Part shown: in pieces, positions 53,697 to 61,981 of the stretch
Numbering within the stretch: position 1 is the stretch's first letter
How the letters are laid out: every line of letters starts with the position of its first letter
DNA from: Chitinophaga sp. HK235
GTDB taxonomy: Bacteria > Bacteroidota > Bacteroidia > Chitinophagales > Chitinophagaceae
DNA: 64,000 nucleotides
Direction: 5' to 3'
Assembly: GCF_018255755.1 (NCBI RefSeq)
Contig: NZ_CP073766.1
Span: 6,446,501 to 6,510,500, forward strand
Made by a program: the position numbers and the translations under genes
The notes under the pieces: model-generated
What the model saw: the letters and a program-made list of their open reading frames with translations, nothing else
The model's database searches: none
What the model was told of the DNA's origin: nothing

Positions 53697-54110
53697 TTAT
53701 TCTGCTACTTTAATATACCCCCATCCTTCTTTTTGTTTGGTGATGATTTCATAGATGGCGTCGGGCACAACCTGTACGCCGGGAATCAGTTCACTGGCGT
53801 TTTTGTTGTTTCTTTTCATGGTGGCGCCACATACTTTAATGTTCAGGTTTTTATGATTTTTGATGAGGTCGGAGATGGCGGGTTCCACTTTTGATTTATC
53901 TTTTAGTACCATGTCCAGGGCATCTCCGTATACGGCTACTTCGAGTTGTGCGTTGGGATTGCCCTTCAGGATACCATTGAGTTGCCGTATAATGGTGTTT
54001 TGTGCATCCGGGTTTTTACTGGTGATATCGAAGATTACTTTATAGTCTGCTTGTGCATAGCAGAAAATGTAACCCAGTAAAAGTGTAAAAGTGATTAGCA
54101 GCTTTTTCAT
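53697..54110 (-). CDS. Secreted DsrE-like protein
   Basis: A 137-residue protein (start MKKLLITFTLLLGYIFCYAQ; an ATG three codons earlier is also open). The mature part has the DsrE/F-like fold: YKVIFDITSKNPDAQNTIIRQL, LEVAVYGDALDMVL and LNIKVCGATMKRN, with a single Cys where DsrE-type proteins carry their active-site Cys. DsrE proteins pass sulfur or bind thiols; exported versions occur in Bacteroidota. It is the last gene of a three-gene unit, 20 bases after the cytochrome, pointing to periplasmic sulfur chemistry. Confidence 0.82.
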   Translation of the reverse strand: MKKLLITFTLLLGYIFCYAQADYKVIFDITSKNPDAQNTIIRQLNGILKGNPNAQLEVAVYGDALDMVLKDKSKVEPAISDLIKNHKNLNIKVCGATMKRNNKNASELIPGVQVVPDAIYEIITKQKEGWGYIKVAE

Positions 54111-54130
54111 AATGATCATTTTTAGGTGGA

Positions 54131-55096
54131 TTACTTTTTTTTATGCTGCCGGGCGATAGGCCCGAAGGGCCCGTATTTGTGTTGTATAGCGGAGTAAGTA
54201 TCGCTGAAAGGGCCGTAAGGATGATCAGGCGGTTTAGTACGGATATCGGGCCAGTCGGCCGGGAATGCTTTTTCCGGCCGGGGCTGTGAGTTGACGAAAG
54301 CCGCCACGTTCCAGGCTTCTTCATCGCTGAGTTGCGGATGCTGGTAATCGATGCCCTGCGGCATGTTATATTTGACATAACCGGCGAATCTGGATATTCT
54401 GTATAGTCCGGCTCCGGTGTTATAACTGTTTGGACCCCAGAGCGGAGGATACAGGTATTCTGTGCTGCCGGGTTTACGTTCACCTGCACCATCCGGGCCA
54501 TGGCAGCGCTGGCATTTTTGCAGAAAAACGATCTTGCCTTTCGAGGTGTCTGCCGGTATTGGAAGATATTCCAGGTCTTTGATACCGCTGCCGGGTGTTT
54601 TATAGCCTTTGGGCAGATCTTTTCCGAGCCAGTGTATATAAGCGATGATGGCCTGTAGTTCGTGGCTGTTGCTGTCGAGTGCCTGGCCATTGAGACTACG
54701 GACAAAACAATCGTTTACTTTTTTTTCTATCGACTCCACTGTGCCGCTGCGGGCTCTGAATTTGGGATACAAAGTGGCTGTACTGCCGTAGTTGTTACCC
54801 CAGGGCCTGGTGCCGGCGTCGAGGTGGCAGTTCTGGCAATTCATACCATTGCTGATGGCTGCTACACGGCCATGCGGACCGAGATACTGCGCAGTATGCG
54901 CGATCAGTTCACGGCCATATCGTATCTGCTCGCCTTCGGTGGTATGGGGAATGGAGGCGGTATCCGGTGCCATCCACAGATCTTCCTCACCTTCCACCCA
55001 CACGTTGGCGCGGCGTAGAAGTTGTCTGATCACCAATACCAGGCTTACGGCCAACAGTCCTAATAGTATTACCGTACGCCATTTTATTTTTTTCAT
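54131..55096 (-). CDS. TsdA-like diheme cytochrome c
   Basis: A 321-residue protein starting MKKIKWRTVILLGLLAVSLV (membrane anchor). The ATG overlaps the upstream stop (ATGA), which fixes the start. Domain 1 (~60-175) has haem site CQNCHLDAG and the segments YPKFRARSGTVESIEKKVNDC, SLNGQAL and YIHWLGKDLPKGY, characteristic of thiosulfate dehydrogenase (TsdA) cytochromes. Domain 2 (~195-285) has CQRCHGPDG and a distal LSDEEAWNVAAFVNSQPRP. TsdA joins two thiosulfates to tetrathionate or runs in reverse. It lies between two DsrE-like proteins, consistent with sulfur-compound redox in the periplasm. Activity not proven. Confidence 0.88.
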   Translation of the reverse strand: MKKIKWRTVILLGLLAVSLVLVIRQLLRRANVWVEGEEDLWMAPDTASIPHTTEGEQIRYGRELIAHTAQYLGPHGRVAAISNGMNCQNCHLDAGTRPWGNNYGSTATLYPKFRARSGTVESIEKKVNDCFVRSLNGQALDSNSHELQAIIAYIHWLGKDLPKGYKTPGSGIKDLEYLPIPADTSKGKIVFLQKCQRCHGPDGAGERKPGSTEYLYPPLWGPNSYNTGAGLYRISRFAGYVKYNMPQGIDYQHPQLSDEEAWNVAAFVNSQPRPEKAFPADWPDIRTKPPDHPYGPFSDTYSAIQHKYGPFGPIARQHKKK

Positions 55097-55791
55097 CCTG
55101 CAAAACAATAACCACAGTTTTTCTCCTGTGCACGTGTGATGGCCCACAATCCCGAAGGCAACAACTGTACACCAGGCAACATGCCATCTGTCCATTCTTT
55201 TTTCACTGCCTGGGGATCGAGAGACATTTTTTGTGCTGCCACAGCACTGTACACAGTAATCGCCATATTACAGGCGCCGAACAGTACACCGCTGGACTGT
55301 AGGTCATTAATACCAATGGCCACATTGCCGATGCCAGGGACAGTATAATCACCTGGTTTAGGCTCCCAGAAAGGATTCCGTGTGGCCGCCGCTTTGGTCT
55401 TAGGATCATCTATTTTGAACATTTCACCCAATTTATATTTTTCCCATAGCTCATTTTTCAGGGCATAAGGGATCGCTTCATGCCGTAGTACCACTACAGC
55501 GCAACAATCTTTTTCGGGTGTACCGGCAGCATGATTGCTGATCAGAAATACCCTGGGCCAGGCGAAGGGATATATTCCGTGGGGTTGTGGAACATCCAGT
55601 ACCATCCTGTGTTTCCCTTTGATTTTACTTAGCCAGTTTTCAGCACTGTTGGTGCTCATATGTTTGCTTTCCTGATCTACAGCAGTCCCGATGCCAAAGG
55701 AAATGGAAGGTATGCTCAGCATGGTCGCTCCTGCAATCATCTTCCCCAGAAAATCACGGCGGTTGGTACCCCCATTACTTGGATTGTTCAT
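55093..55791 (-). CDS. Tat-exported DsrE-like protein
   Basis: A 232-residue protein with a twin-arginine leader (TNRRDFLGKMIAGATMLSIP). The mature part has HRMVLDVPQPHGIYPFAWPRV, DCCAVVVLRHEAIPYALKN and SGVLFGACNMAITVYSA, a DsrE-type fold with a Cys in FGAC, and ends CGYCFAG. First gene of a three-gene unit; its TGA overlaps the ATG of the TsdA-like cytochrome by 4 bases. Tat export suggests it folds or takes a cofactor before export. Confidence 0.75.
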   Translation of the reverse strand: MNNPSNGGTNRRDFLGKMIAGATMLSIPSISFGIGTAVDQESKHMSTNSAENWLSKIKGKHRMVLDVPQPHGIYPFAWPRVFLISNHAAGTPEKDCCAVVVLRHEAIPYALKNELWEKYKLGEMFKIDDPKTKAAATRNPFWEPKPGDYTVPGIGNVAIGINDLQSSGVLFGACNMAITVYSAVAAQKMSLDPQAVKKEWTDGMLPGVQLLPSGLWAITRAQEKNCGYCFAG

Positions 55792-55932
55792 AACATTTGA
55801 ATTTAGAGGTGTACAAGGATCGGCTATTTATAATAGGCGCCTTTCCCATAAGATGTGGGCAGATACCTGAAGAGAACGGGAAATAAATGTAGATAATTAA
55901 AGCAGCGTCCTGTCGGATAAAAGTGACAAAAT

Positions 55933-56748
55933 TTATAGCGTCCACAGCTGGTCTGTGTCTTGCAGCGCATCTGAAAACTGATGGGGCAGGCAACGGGTGA
56001 AATAGCGGAACTCATTGATAAAATGGGTCTGGTCGCAATACCCGGTTTGACTTGCCAGCAGGCCCCAATGAGGATAGCGCATCCTGGTCAGGTATTCAAT
56101 AGCTTTCCGGAAACGTACAATACGGCAAAACATTTTCAGATGCAGCCCGGTTTGTTCGAGGAAAGTACGTTCCAATGTACGTTTGGTAAGGAATACGGCT
56201 GTTTCCAGTTGCCGGATGGTGATATTACCATTGGCCGCCAGGATGAGCCGTATGACTTCTTCAATATTTCTTCCGGCGAAATGTTTTTGTGCGCTCAGCT
56301 GTTCCAGAAGATAGGATTCCAGGATATGGATCTGTTGCTCGAGATTGTTACAGGCCCTGATACGATGCCCTGTTTCAAGGATCTCCGGGCCAAGGAACAC
56401 AGACAGGTCGGTGCTTTTGTTACAGCACAGATGGGGCGGAATCCTGAAAAACCTGTACCAGGCGCCAGGTTGAAGGCTGGCCACCAGATGTTTCATGCCT
56501 GGTGCAATATACCATTCGCAGATGCTGTCGTGTGGTCCTGTTACGATGGCAGGAGCGAGGTATTGCCGGTGATGTACATCATAGACGGTTCTTTCCTGTC
56601 CGAGGTTAAATAACAGGTGCTGGCTGTAGTGTGGTAAAAGGGTCATGCGCCTGTTGCTTTCTTCCGGGAAATCGCTTTCCAGGACCTGATAGGAGCGAAT
56701 GTAGTTGTGAAGCAACCCATGAGGCTGAAAATGCCGGACTTTAAACAT
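55933..56748 (-). CDS. AraC-family transcriptional regulator (DUF6597-type sensor)
   Basis: A 271-residue protein from ATG 56748 (MFKVRHFQPHGLLHNYIRSY); the longer open frame upstream is not protein-like and would run into the neighbouring gene. The N-terminal half is the small beta-barrel sensor common in Bacteroidota AraC proteins (LPHYSQHLLFNLG, GPHDSICEWYIAPGMKHLVASLQPGA). The C-terminal HTH is TIRQLETAVFLTKRTLERTF and YPHWGLLASQTGYCDQTHFINEF. It lies 82 bases downstream of the helical protein of the peptide-maturation pair and could regulate that unit. Confidence 0.87.
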   Translation of the reverse strand: MFKVRHFQPHGLLHNYIRSYQVLESDFPEESNRRMTLLPHYSQHLLFNLGQERTVYDVHHRQYLAPAIVTGPHDSICEWYIAPGMKHLVASLQPGAWYRFFRIPPHLCCNKSTDLSVFLGPEILETGHRIRACNNLEQQIHILESYLLEQLSAQKHFAGRNIEEVIRLILAANGNITIRQLETAVFLTKRTLERTFLEQTGLHLKMFCRIVRFRKAIEYLTRMRYPHWGLLASQTGYCDQTHFINEFRYFTRCLPHQFSDALQDTDQLWTL

Positions 56749-56830
56749 GTTCAGGCGCTTGAGGAGAACCCAATGCAGCACAAAGGTCACAAAATTTCCT
56801 GAAGGAAACCGTAACTGTTTAACAGACGGA

Positions 56831-57718
56831 TTAGTTGACCATTCCCTGCAAAGCTTGTCTGGCGGCCTGTACAAACAGCTGGAGACTTATTCTGGCATCA
56901 TCGGGGAAACCGTTGTCTGCTTCGAGGAAAGCGGAAGCCTGCTGGTGGAAGGTGCTGTATTGTTGCAGGCAGAAACTTTCAAAAAGCAATACATAGTTGC
57001 GGATGAGCTCCTGTTCTGTTGTCTGGGGCTGGTAATGTTGTACGGCTGGTATGAGGTCTACCAGAAAATGATGCGCATGATGCAGGAAAAGCGGACCATG
57101 CAATTGTTTGGTCAGCTGCTTTAATGTTTGAGGCATCACCTGATAGAAGGACAGATTGCCTCGTTGCTGGTAGTAGGTTGCGTGTTCAGCTGCCGGTATT
57201 TTGAGATCGGGGAGTAAGGGGGCGCTGCCGCTGAGCAGGAAGATCAGGATCTGGGAGGCTGTTTGAACAGCCTGTGCTGCTTTTCCGGCGGCAAATGCTA
57301 TACGGGCAACATGATGGTATTGTTGTATCCGCTCAAAAAACAGGTGGTGATAGCCTTTGGCTTCCATATGTTTGAAGAGCAGCATGGTATCTTCCACCAT
57401 GGCCGTGGCGGCGCTCAGGTTGCGGGTTTTGTAGAGGTAATAGGTTTTTTTCAGCAGATAATCCAGTTGCAATACATGCCATAGATGGGTATGGATGGGC
57501 AGTTTGTCCATATAGTGTTTACTTCTGGTGAAGTAATGGTCTGCCTGATGGATGCGGCCGCCCCTGGCGTGATGGAGGCCTTTGGCATTATAGCTGGATA
57601 TGGCATGGAAGGTACATTTTTCATGATGACTGAGCGGTTTCAGTAACAGCTCGTGGGAATAATCTTCCAGTTTGGCTCCGGTGGTATGGAGTGTAGTCGG
57701 TGTAATCTTATTGAGCAT
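56831..57718 (-). CDS. Helical protein of unknown function paired with SPASM-like protein
   Basis: A 295-residue, His/Gln/Leu-rich, fully helical protein that I do not recognise. Repeating helix pairs (KGLHHARGGRIHQADHYFTR, KTYYLYKTRNLSAATAMVED, FAAGKAAQAVQTASQILIF) resemble TPR-like repeats. No signal peptide or membrane segment. It starts 28 bases after the SPASM-like protein stop, so the two are co-transcribed and probably form a complex. In peptide maturation loci such helical partners often handle substrate or transport. Confidence 0.75.
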   Translation of the reverse strand: MLNKITPTTLHTTGAKLEDYSHELLLKPLSHHEKCTFHAISSYNAKGLHHARGGRIHQADHYFTRSKHYMDKLPIHTHLWHVLQLDYLLKKTYYLYKTRNLSAATAMVEDTMLLFKHMEAKGYHHLFFERIQQYHHVARIAFAAGKAAQAVQTASQILIFLLSGSAPLLPDLKIPAAEHATYYQQRGNLSFYQVMPQTLKQLTKQLHGPLFLHHAHHFLVDLIPAVQHYQPQTTEQELIRNYVLLFESFCLQQYSTFHQQASAFLEADNGFPDDARISLQLFVQAARQALQGMVN

Positions 57719-57746
57719 AGATTTTTTTTAGCATGAAACCGGCGGG

Positions 57747-58979
57747 TTACAGCTTTGGAAGCAGGCCGGCAGAGAGTAATACACGGTTAGGCAGGTTTCT
57801 GCTGAAGACAGGGCAATCGTCGTTGCTATCATCTGTTTTCAGTGTGTTGCCGCCGCAGAGTGGTAGTTGCTGGCAATACCTGCAAGGGCAGCCGGTGGCA
57901 AACAGGTGTTGAACAAACGTATCGGTGTAATACTGGGCAAACATTCTGGTAGAAGGATATTGGTGCAGGCGGTACAGTTCTTCCTGTTCCAGTACGGCCG
58001 GGACTTTGAGTATCTGTATGGTGCCGGGCTGGAGGCTGTTTTCCAGTAGTTGCTGGAGGCTCACCTGCATATCGGGTCTTACGCTGAAGGCAGCTGGCGG
58101 GAGCCATTCACAACGGATATTCTGGGCGCTCATGAATTTCATGAAAACCAGTTCATCGGCTTCAGACAGGTCGGGATAACAGAAAAGGGTGGCCTGTGGA
58201 AGGGCAGACAGTCGTTGTAATATATTGATCATCTGGGCGTCCCAGTTAGTCCAGCAGTTACCGGTAATGAGCAGGGTAATGCTGAGCTGCAGATGGGGGA
58301 TGGATTCCAGTTGTTTGGCCAGGTGTAGCAGCATGATAACGGTATTGTCTATACGTTTTGGCTGCCACAGGTTGCCGATTACCAGGTGGATGTTGTTTTG
58401 CAGGGTATGTTTTAAAGAGGGGGCAACAAAGGCATCTTCCGGATGAAGGTAAAGCATCTGGAAGGCAAAGTCTACCCGGTAGGTATTGCTCAGCTGCAGC
58501 AGATGCTGGTCGAGATGATGCAGCCAGGAAAGGTCCATATTGTGTTCCTGGAGTACGAGCAGCAGCCGGATGGTATGTTTAACATCTTTTACTCCGGCAG
58601 CCGGCAGTTGGCGGCATGCGGAGGCAATACCCTGATGGAGCTGTGTGATAAATATATTGTCGGGTTCCGGATGAAACGGCAGCAGCAGCGTGGTGGTATT
58701 AATGGCATGATCAGCTGCGATAGACAGGTTGCGGGTGATGATGGTGTCTGTTTCATATTCATCTGAGGGCACCAGCATTTCATGCTGTATCAGTGTTCTG
58801 AAAAGGGGCATGGGCAGGTCCTGGTGTTCTCCGGCATGTATAATGTCAAGGTATGGGCGGGATATGCGAATGGTCTTACCGGTCCGGGTGCTGTACAATA
58901 GTTTGTCAGCAGCATGGTCCTGTTCAAATGCTGGGATGGATATTTCCATGGTGAACCTGGATAGCTTGAACTTCATCAT
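57747..58979 (-). CDS. Radical-SAM/SPASM-like protein without the radical SAM cluster (pseudo-rSAM)
   Basis: A 410-residue protein. The N-terminus (DKLLYSTRTGKTIRISRPYL, then LIQHEMLVPSDEYE) follows the pattern of peptide-maturing radical SAM/SPASM enzymes. Where those carry the CxxxCxxC loop, this protein reads TTTLLLPFHPEPDNI, with no Cys. The middle keeps alternating strand/helix units as in a TIM barrel. The C-terminus has a SPASM-like cluster: CPCRYCQQLPLCGG and a later DDCPVF (five Cys). It may bind an iron-sulfur cluster but cannot do classical radical SAM chemistry. Pseudo-rSAM partners are known in some Bacteroidales peptide systems. Partner gene downstream at 28 bases. Confidence 0.72.
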   Translation of the reverse strand: MMKFKLSRFTMEISIPAFEQDHAADKLLYSTRTGKTIRISRPYLDIIHAGEHQDLPMPLFRTLIQHEMLVPSDEYETDTIITRNLSIAADHAINTTTLLLPFHPEPDNIFITQLHQGIASACRQLPAAGVKDVKHTIRLLLVLQEHNMDLSWLHHLDQHLLQLSNTYRVDFAFQMLYLHPEDAFVAPSLKHTLQNNIHLVIGNLWQPKRIDNTVIMLLHLAKQLESIPHLQLSITLLITGNCWTNWDAQMINILQRLSALPQATLFCYPDLSEADELVFMKFMSAQNIRCEWLPPAAFSVRPDMQVSLQQLLENSLQPGTIQILKVPAVLEQEELYRLHQYPSTRMFAQYYTDTFVQHLFATGCPCRYCQQLPLCGGNTLKTDDSNDDCPVFSRNLPNRVLLSAGLLPKL

Positions 58980-59029
58980 ATTTAGACCTTATTCTTGATA
59001 TAATCGTTACTGTTAGGGATACTGGGTAA

Positions 59030-59251
59030 TCAGTTCTGGCAAGGTATTCGGAGCAGGAAGCAGCGGTTTTCAGGACATACAGGTCCATGGCTACAGGCTA
59101 CGGTACTAAATAAAACCCTGTTCAGAGCTGGTAGCCTGGTCTGCCGGTCCTCCGGATAGGTGGCCGGAAAGAGGACTCCTGCCGCCGTAGCAACAGGAGT
59201 GCTCTCGTCAGCCAGGTTACCTGTTATTACCTTTGCTCTGCGGGGTAACAA
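59030..59251 (-). CDS. Possible small Cys-containing peptide (73 aa, weak)
   Basis: An open frame with TTG start, GC-rich third positions (ADESTPVATAAGVLFPA) and a C-terminal part with four Cys (CSHGPVCPENRC, then PC). It ends 51 bases upstream of the SPASM-like gene on the same strand, where a precursor peptide would be expected. No ribosome-binding site or family match is evident and the frame has no ATG, so this is a tentative call. Confidence 0.25.
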   Translation of the reverse strand: MLPRRAKVITGNLADESTPVATAAGVLFPATYPEDRQTRLPALNRVLFSTVACSHGPVCPENRCFLLRIPCQN

Positions 59252-59328
59252 CGATGGATGTAAAGTAGGGTTGATATGGATAGTCTGAATATTTTTATGG
59301 ATATATTTCCCAGGGAATGATAGCTGTC

Positions 59329-59519
59329 GTGTTTGGCATTTAGTTGTCAGTAGTGTTTGGCATTTAGTTGTTTTCTGATTTCAAATTTGGTGTTTATAGC
59401 CCGCTGGATGAAACTTTTTAGATGTAATGTGCTTCTTCCACGATAAAATGCACTTTCCCTTCAACATTATGTTTTATCAGTTGAATTATAGGCATTTAAC
59501 ATATTCATAATATGTTAAA
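59329..59519. repeat. Short direct and inverted repeats in the 633-bp gap 58980-59612
   Basis: Within the gap between the divergent SPASM-like and LytS genes: a 19-bp exact direct repeat (GTGTTTGGCATTTAGTTGT at 59329-59347 and 59353-59371, period 24) and a 10-bp perfect inverted repeat (TTTAACATAT / ATATGTTAAA, 59495-59504 and 59510-59519) about 95 bases before the LytS start. The region 59260-59612 is AT-rich, without a credible gene, and probably holds both divergent promoters. Confidence 0.55.
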
Positions 59520-59612
59520 CCAGGATTTAATTCCTTACCTATAAATTTTTTTACTTATTTTCCGGTACAAAAGCAACTGAAATCTAATCGAACAAGCTTT
59601 TGTGAACGACCA

Positions 59613-60770
59613 ATGCTAACCTTTTTTAGACGTAATGCCGGTGAAGTGCCAACAGCGCGACAGTTACTGACAGATAGATTTGCCCTTTTCCTGTCAGACA
59701 AAAAATACACCCGGGGTATCAGATGGACGATCCATTTGGTAATGTGGCTGGCGATGATCCTTTTGTATACGATGATGATGTCCACATATTTTTCCGAAAG
59801 TATGAGCGTAACCATGGTGCTGGTGACGAGGAATATCGTAGGCTCTATGGTATTTTTTTATTTTACTTTTTATTTCGTGATACCGCTGATGTTGCGGGGG
59901 TATGTGGTGCCGGCTATCCTTTGTTTGTGTCTGCTTTTTTATTTCTGGTCGGTGATCAGTTATCTTTCTTCCCTATTGCTGGTGGAAGATTTTTATCTGA
60001 CCAACGATCAGTTGAAGCGTGAGCTGATGCGGGTAGTAGGAGGAGGCTGGTCCACGACTTTCAGTGTGATGCATATTCTTCGGATATCCCTTGGGGTTAT
60101 AATGGTAGTAGCACCTCCCATGGTTCTGAAACTGGTGGTAGACTTTACACGTTCTGCCACCCGTAGTCTGCGGCTGGAGCGGGATAATCTCAACCTGGAA
60201 GTAAGTTTTCTGAAATCACAACTGAATCCGCATTTTTTATTCAACACCCTGAATAATATTTATTCGTTGTCGATCCGGAATGATTCGCTGGCATCAGACC
60301 TGATCATGTACTTGTCTGAGATGATGCGTTACACCCTGTATGATTCCAATACAGAGAAAGTAGCCCTGAGCAAGGAAGCAGAGTTTCTGAGAAACTATGT
60401 GGAACTGGAAAGCATCCGTTATGGAAAAAATGCTGACATTTATTTTAAATGTGATCCGGAAAGTCTGGAATTGCATAAGATTTCACCATTGTTAATGTTC
60501 CCTTTTGTGGAAAATGCGTTTAAATATTCGCATAGCACCACAGCAGACCATTGCTGGATTCATGCTTCCATGCAGATGGAAGATGGCCGCCTGGTTTTTG
60601 AGATTGCCAACAGTAAAGGCGAGATACCCAAAAATAAAGAAGGGGTGGGAGGCATCGGCCTTGCCAATACCCGTAAACGCCTGGCACTGCTGTATCCCGG
60701 AAAACATGACCTGAAAATTGTTAATGAACCGGATGTGTATAATGTGAAACTTGTGCTAACATTGATATAA
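59613..60770 (+). CDS. LytS-type sensor histidine kinase
   Basis: A 385-residue membrane kinase. Four hydrophobic segments lie in residues ~35-190 (WTIHLVMWLAMILLYTMMM, IVGSMVFFYFTFYFVIPLML, YVVPAILCLCLLFYFWSVI, ISLGVIMVVAPPMVL). Then comes the His_kinase box LKSQLNPHFLFNTLNNIYSL with the phospho-His, and an HATPase with LLMFPFVENAFKYS and GGIGLANTRKRL. It has no separate periplasmic sensor, so it probably detects a membrane or peptide signal. The response regulator follows after 7 bases. The pair precedes the lanthipeptide-like precursor gene and is a good candidate for its control. Confidence 0.94.
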   Translation: MLTFFRRNAGEVPTARQLLTDRFALFLSDKKYTRGIRWTIHLVMWLAMILLYTMMMSTYFSESMSVTMVLVTRNIVGSMVFFYFTFYFVIPLMLRGYVVPAILCLCLLFYFWSVISYLSSLLLVEDFYLTNDQLKRELMRVVGGGWSTTFSVMHILRISLGVIMVVAPPMVLKLVVDFTRSATRSLRLERDNLNLEVSFLKSQLNPHFLFNTLNNIYSLSIRNDSLASDLIMYLSEMMRYTLYDSNTEKVALSKEAEFLRNYVELESIRYGKNADIYFKCDPESLELHKISPLLMFPFVENAFKYSHSTTADHCWIHASMQMEDGRLVFEIANSKGEIPKNKEGVGGIGLANTRKRLALLYPGKHDLKIVNEPDVYNVKLVLTLI

Positions 60771-60777
60771 CTGTTTT

Positions 60778-61518
60778 ATGGACCAGATGATTACCTGTCT
60801 TGTAGTAGATGATGAACCATACGCAAGGGACCTGATGGAAAATTATATATCCAGGATTCCTTATCTCCAGGCGGTGGCTTTCTGTGAGAAAGCCTTTGAC
60901 GCCATAGATGTACTGCAGCAACAATCCGTCGACCTTTTGTTTTCAGACATTCAGATGCCGAATATCAATGGTATTGAAATGATCCGTTCCCTGAGCAATC
61001 CGCCTTTTGTGATTTTTGCCACTGCTTCTCCCGACTATGCGGTAGATGGTTTTGAGCTGGATGCGGTAGACTACCTCGTAAAGCCTATTTCATTCGAACG
61101 TTTCCTGAAAGCTGTCAATAAAGCGAGGGGCCATATACAGCAGAAACGCCCGCAAGCCTTGCCTGCGGCTCCGCCGGCACCACCCGTGGCCAACCACCTC
61201 TTCGTAAAGGATGGCTACAAACTCTCCAAAATACTTTTTGAAGATATCTACTATATCGAAGGCATGAAGGATTACATCAAACTGGTATGTAAACAGAAAA
61301 ATGTGATCACCTACATGCGCATGAAAGCCATTGAAGACGCCTTGCCGGAAGATCAGTTTATCCGCATTCACAAATCATATATCGTAAGGGTCCAGGCTAT
61401 CAAGTCGATCATCGGCAATACGGCCGAACTGATCAACAACGAGTCTGTAATCATCTCCAAATCCTGCCGCGCCGATCTGAATAAACGACTGGGCATTAGT
61501 GGGTCACAGGAGAAATAG
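60778..61518 (+). CDS. LytTR-family response regulator
   Basis: A 246-residue protein. The receiver domain (~5-120) has the acidic pair DDEP (11-14), phospho-acceptor Asp57 in LFSDIQMPNING, and YLVKPISFERF. After a Pro/Ala-rich linker (LPAAPPAPPVANH) comes a LytTR DNA-binding domain (~140-240: LFEDIYYIEGMKDYIKLV, FIRIHKSYIV). LytTR proteins bind pairs of short direct repeats. It works with the LytS kinase immediately upstream; a candidate direct-repeat site lies before the precursor peptide gene. A terminator follows. Confidence 0.95.
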   Translation: MDQMITCLVVDDEPYARDLMENYISRIPYLQAVAFCEKAFDAIDVLQQQSVDLLFSDIQMPNINGIEMIRSLSNPPFVIFATASPDYAVDGFELDAVDYLVKPISFERFLKAVNKARGHIQQKRPQALPAAPPAPPVANHLFVKDGYKLSKILFEDIYYIEGMKDYIKLVCKQKNVITYMRMKAIEDALPEDQFIRIHKSYIVRVQAIKSIIGNTAELINNESVIISKSCRADLNKRLGISGSQEK

Positions 61519-61544
61519 CCTATATCTATACTATATTTTTCAGG

Positions 61545-61569
61545 GCCATCCAAAGCGGATGGCTTTTTT
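61545..61569 (+). terminator. Intrinsic terminator after LytTR regulator
   Basis: Perfect 7-bp stem GCCATCC / GGATGGC (61545-61551, 61557-61563), loop AAAGC, then six T. It separates the signalling pair from the peptide gene, which therefore has its own promoter. Confidence 0.92.
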
Positions 61570-61650
61570 AATGCTTGTATCCATCACTATTTTAACGGAT
61601 GATGTCGCTGTCATCTTCCGTTCGTCGAAGACAACCCGCATTACGTCTAA

Positions 61651-61670
61651 TAAAATGTGTTAAAATGTGG
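61651..61670 (+). promoter_or_regulatory. Tandem TAAAATGTG repeats before the precursor gene
   Basis: TAAAATGTGT and TAAAATGTGG stand in direct tandem, 65 bases before the precursor ATG. Two direct repeats about one helical turn apart upstream of a gene adjacent to a LytTR regulator fit a LytTR binding site; the rest of the region up to 61734 is AT-rich. Confidence 0.4.
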
Positions 61671-61734
61671 AATATTCGGATGTTTGTAAGGTCATCATTA
61701 ACCAATGTCAACTAACACGCATTAAACGAATTGT

Positions 61735-61935
61735 ATGAAAAAATCAGCTATATCCTCGGATTCCGCCTTCCAGCTTACGCTGGATAAAGAAATCATCTCC
61801 AAAGCAGACGCAATGGATATCGAGAATCTGAACTTTATGAAAAAACTGCCGGAAGGATCTCAATTTTCACTTCTTCCTACTGTTCCAATTACTACTTTCA
61901 GCTTCAGCGCTAAAACACTGCTGACTAATATCTGA
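61735..61935 (+). CDS. Lanthipeptide-like precursor peptide, cysteine-free
   Basis: A 66-residue peptide. The N-terminal leader contains FQLTLDKEIISKAD, matching the L-x-L-x-K-E-x-I pattern of Bacteroidota class I lanthipeptide leaders. The C-terminal part, after KLPEG, is rich in Ser/Thr (SQFSLLPTVPITTFSFSAKT and TNI: nine Ser/Thr in 26 residues) and contains no Cys, nor does the leader. A LanB dehydratase gene follows 584 bases downstream. LanB could dehydrate Ser/Thr, but without Cys normal lanthionine rings cannot form within this peptide. The product may be a dehydrated linear peptide or react with another partner. Confidence 0.75.
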   Translation: MKKSAISSDSAFQLTLDKEIISKADAMDIENLNFMKKLPEGSQFSLLPTVPITTFSFSAKTLLTNI

Positions 61936-61981
61936 TTTTGTTTCCCCACCCTTTCATCTACCGGTTGTCAGTACATGACTT

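Noticed and set aside
56749..56874. Longer start of the AraC gene at 55933
   Set aside because: It would overlap the end of the helical protein gene and adds no recognisable AraC sequence; ATG 56748 fits the family start.
59329..59371. Insertion-sequence or attachment-site direct repeat
   Set aside because: Only two 19-bp copies 5 bases apart with no transposase or integrase nearby; treated as a small tandem duplication.
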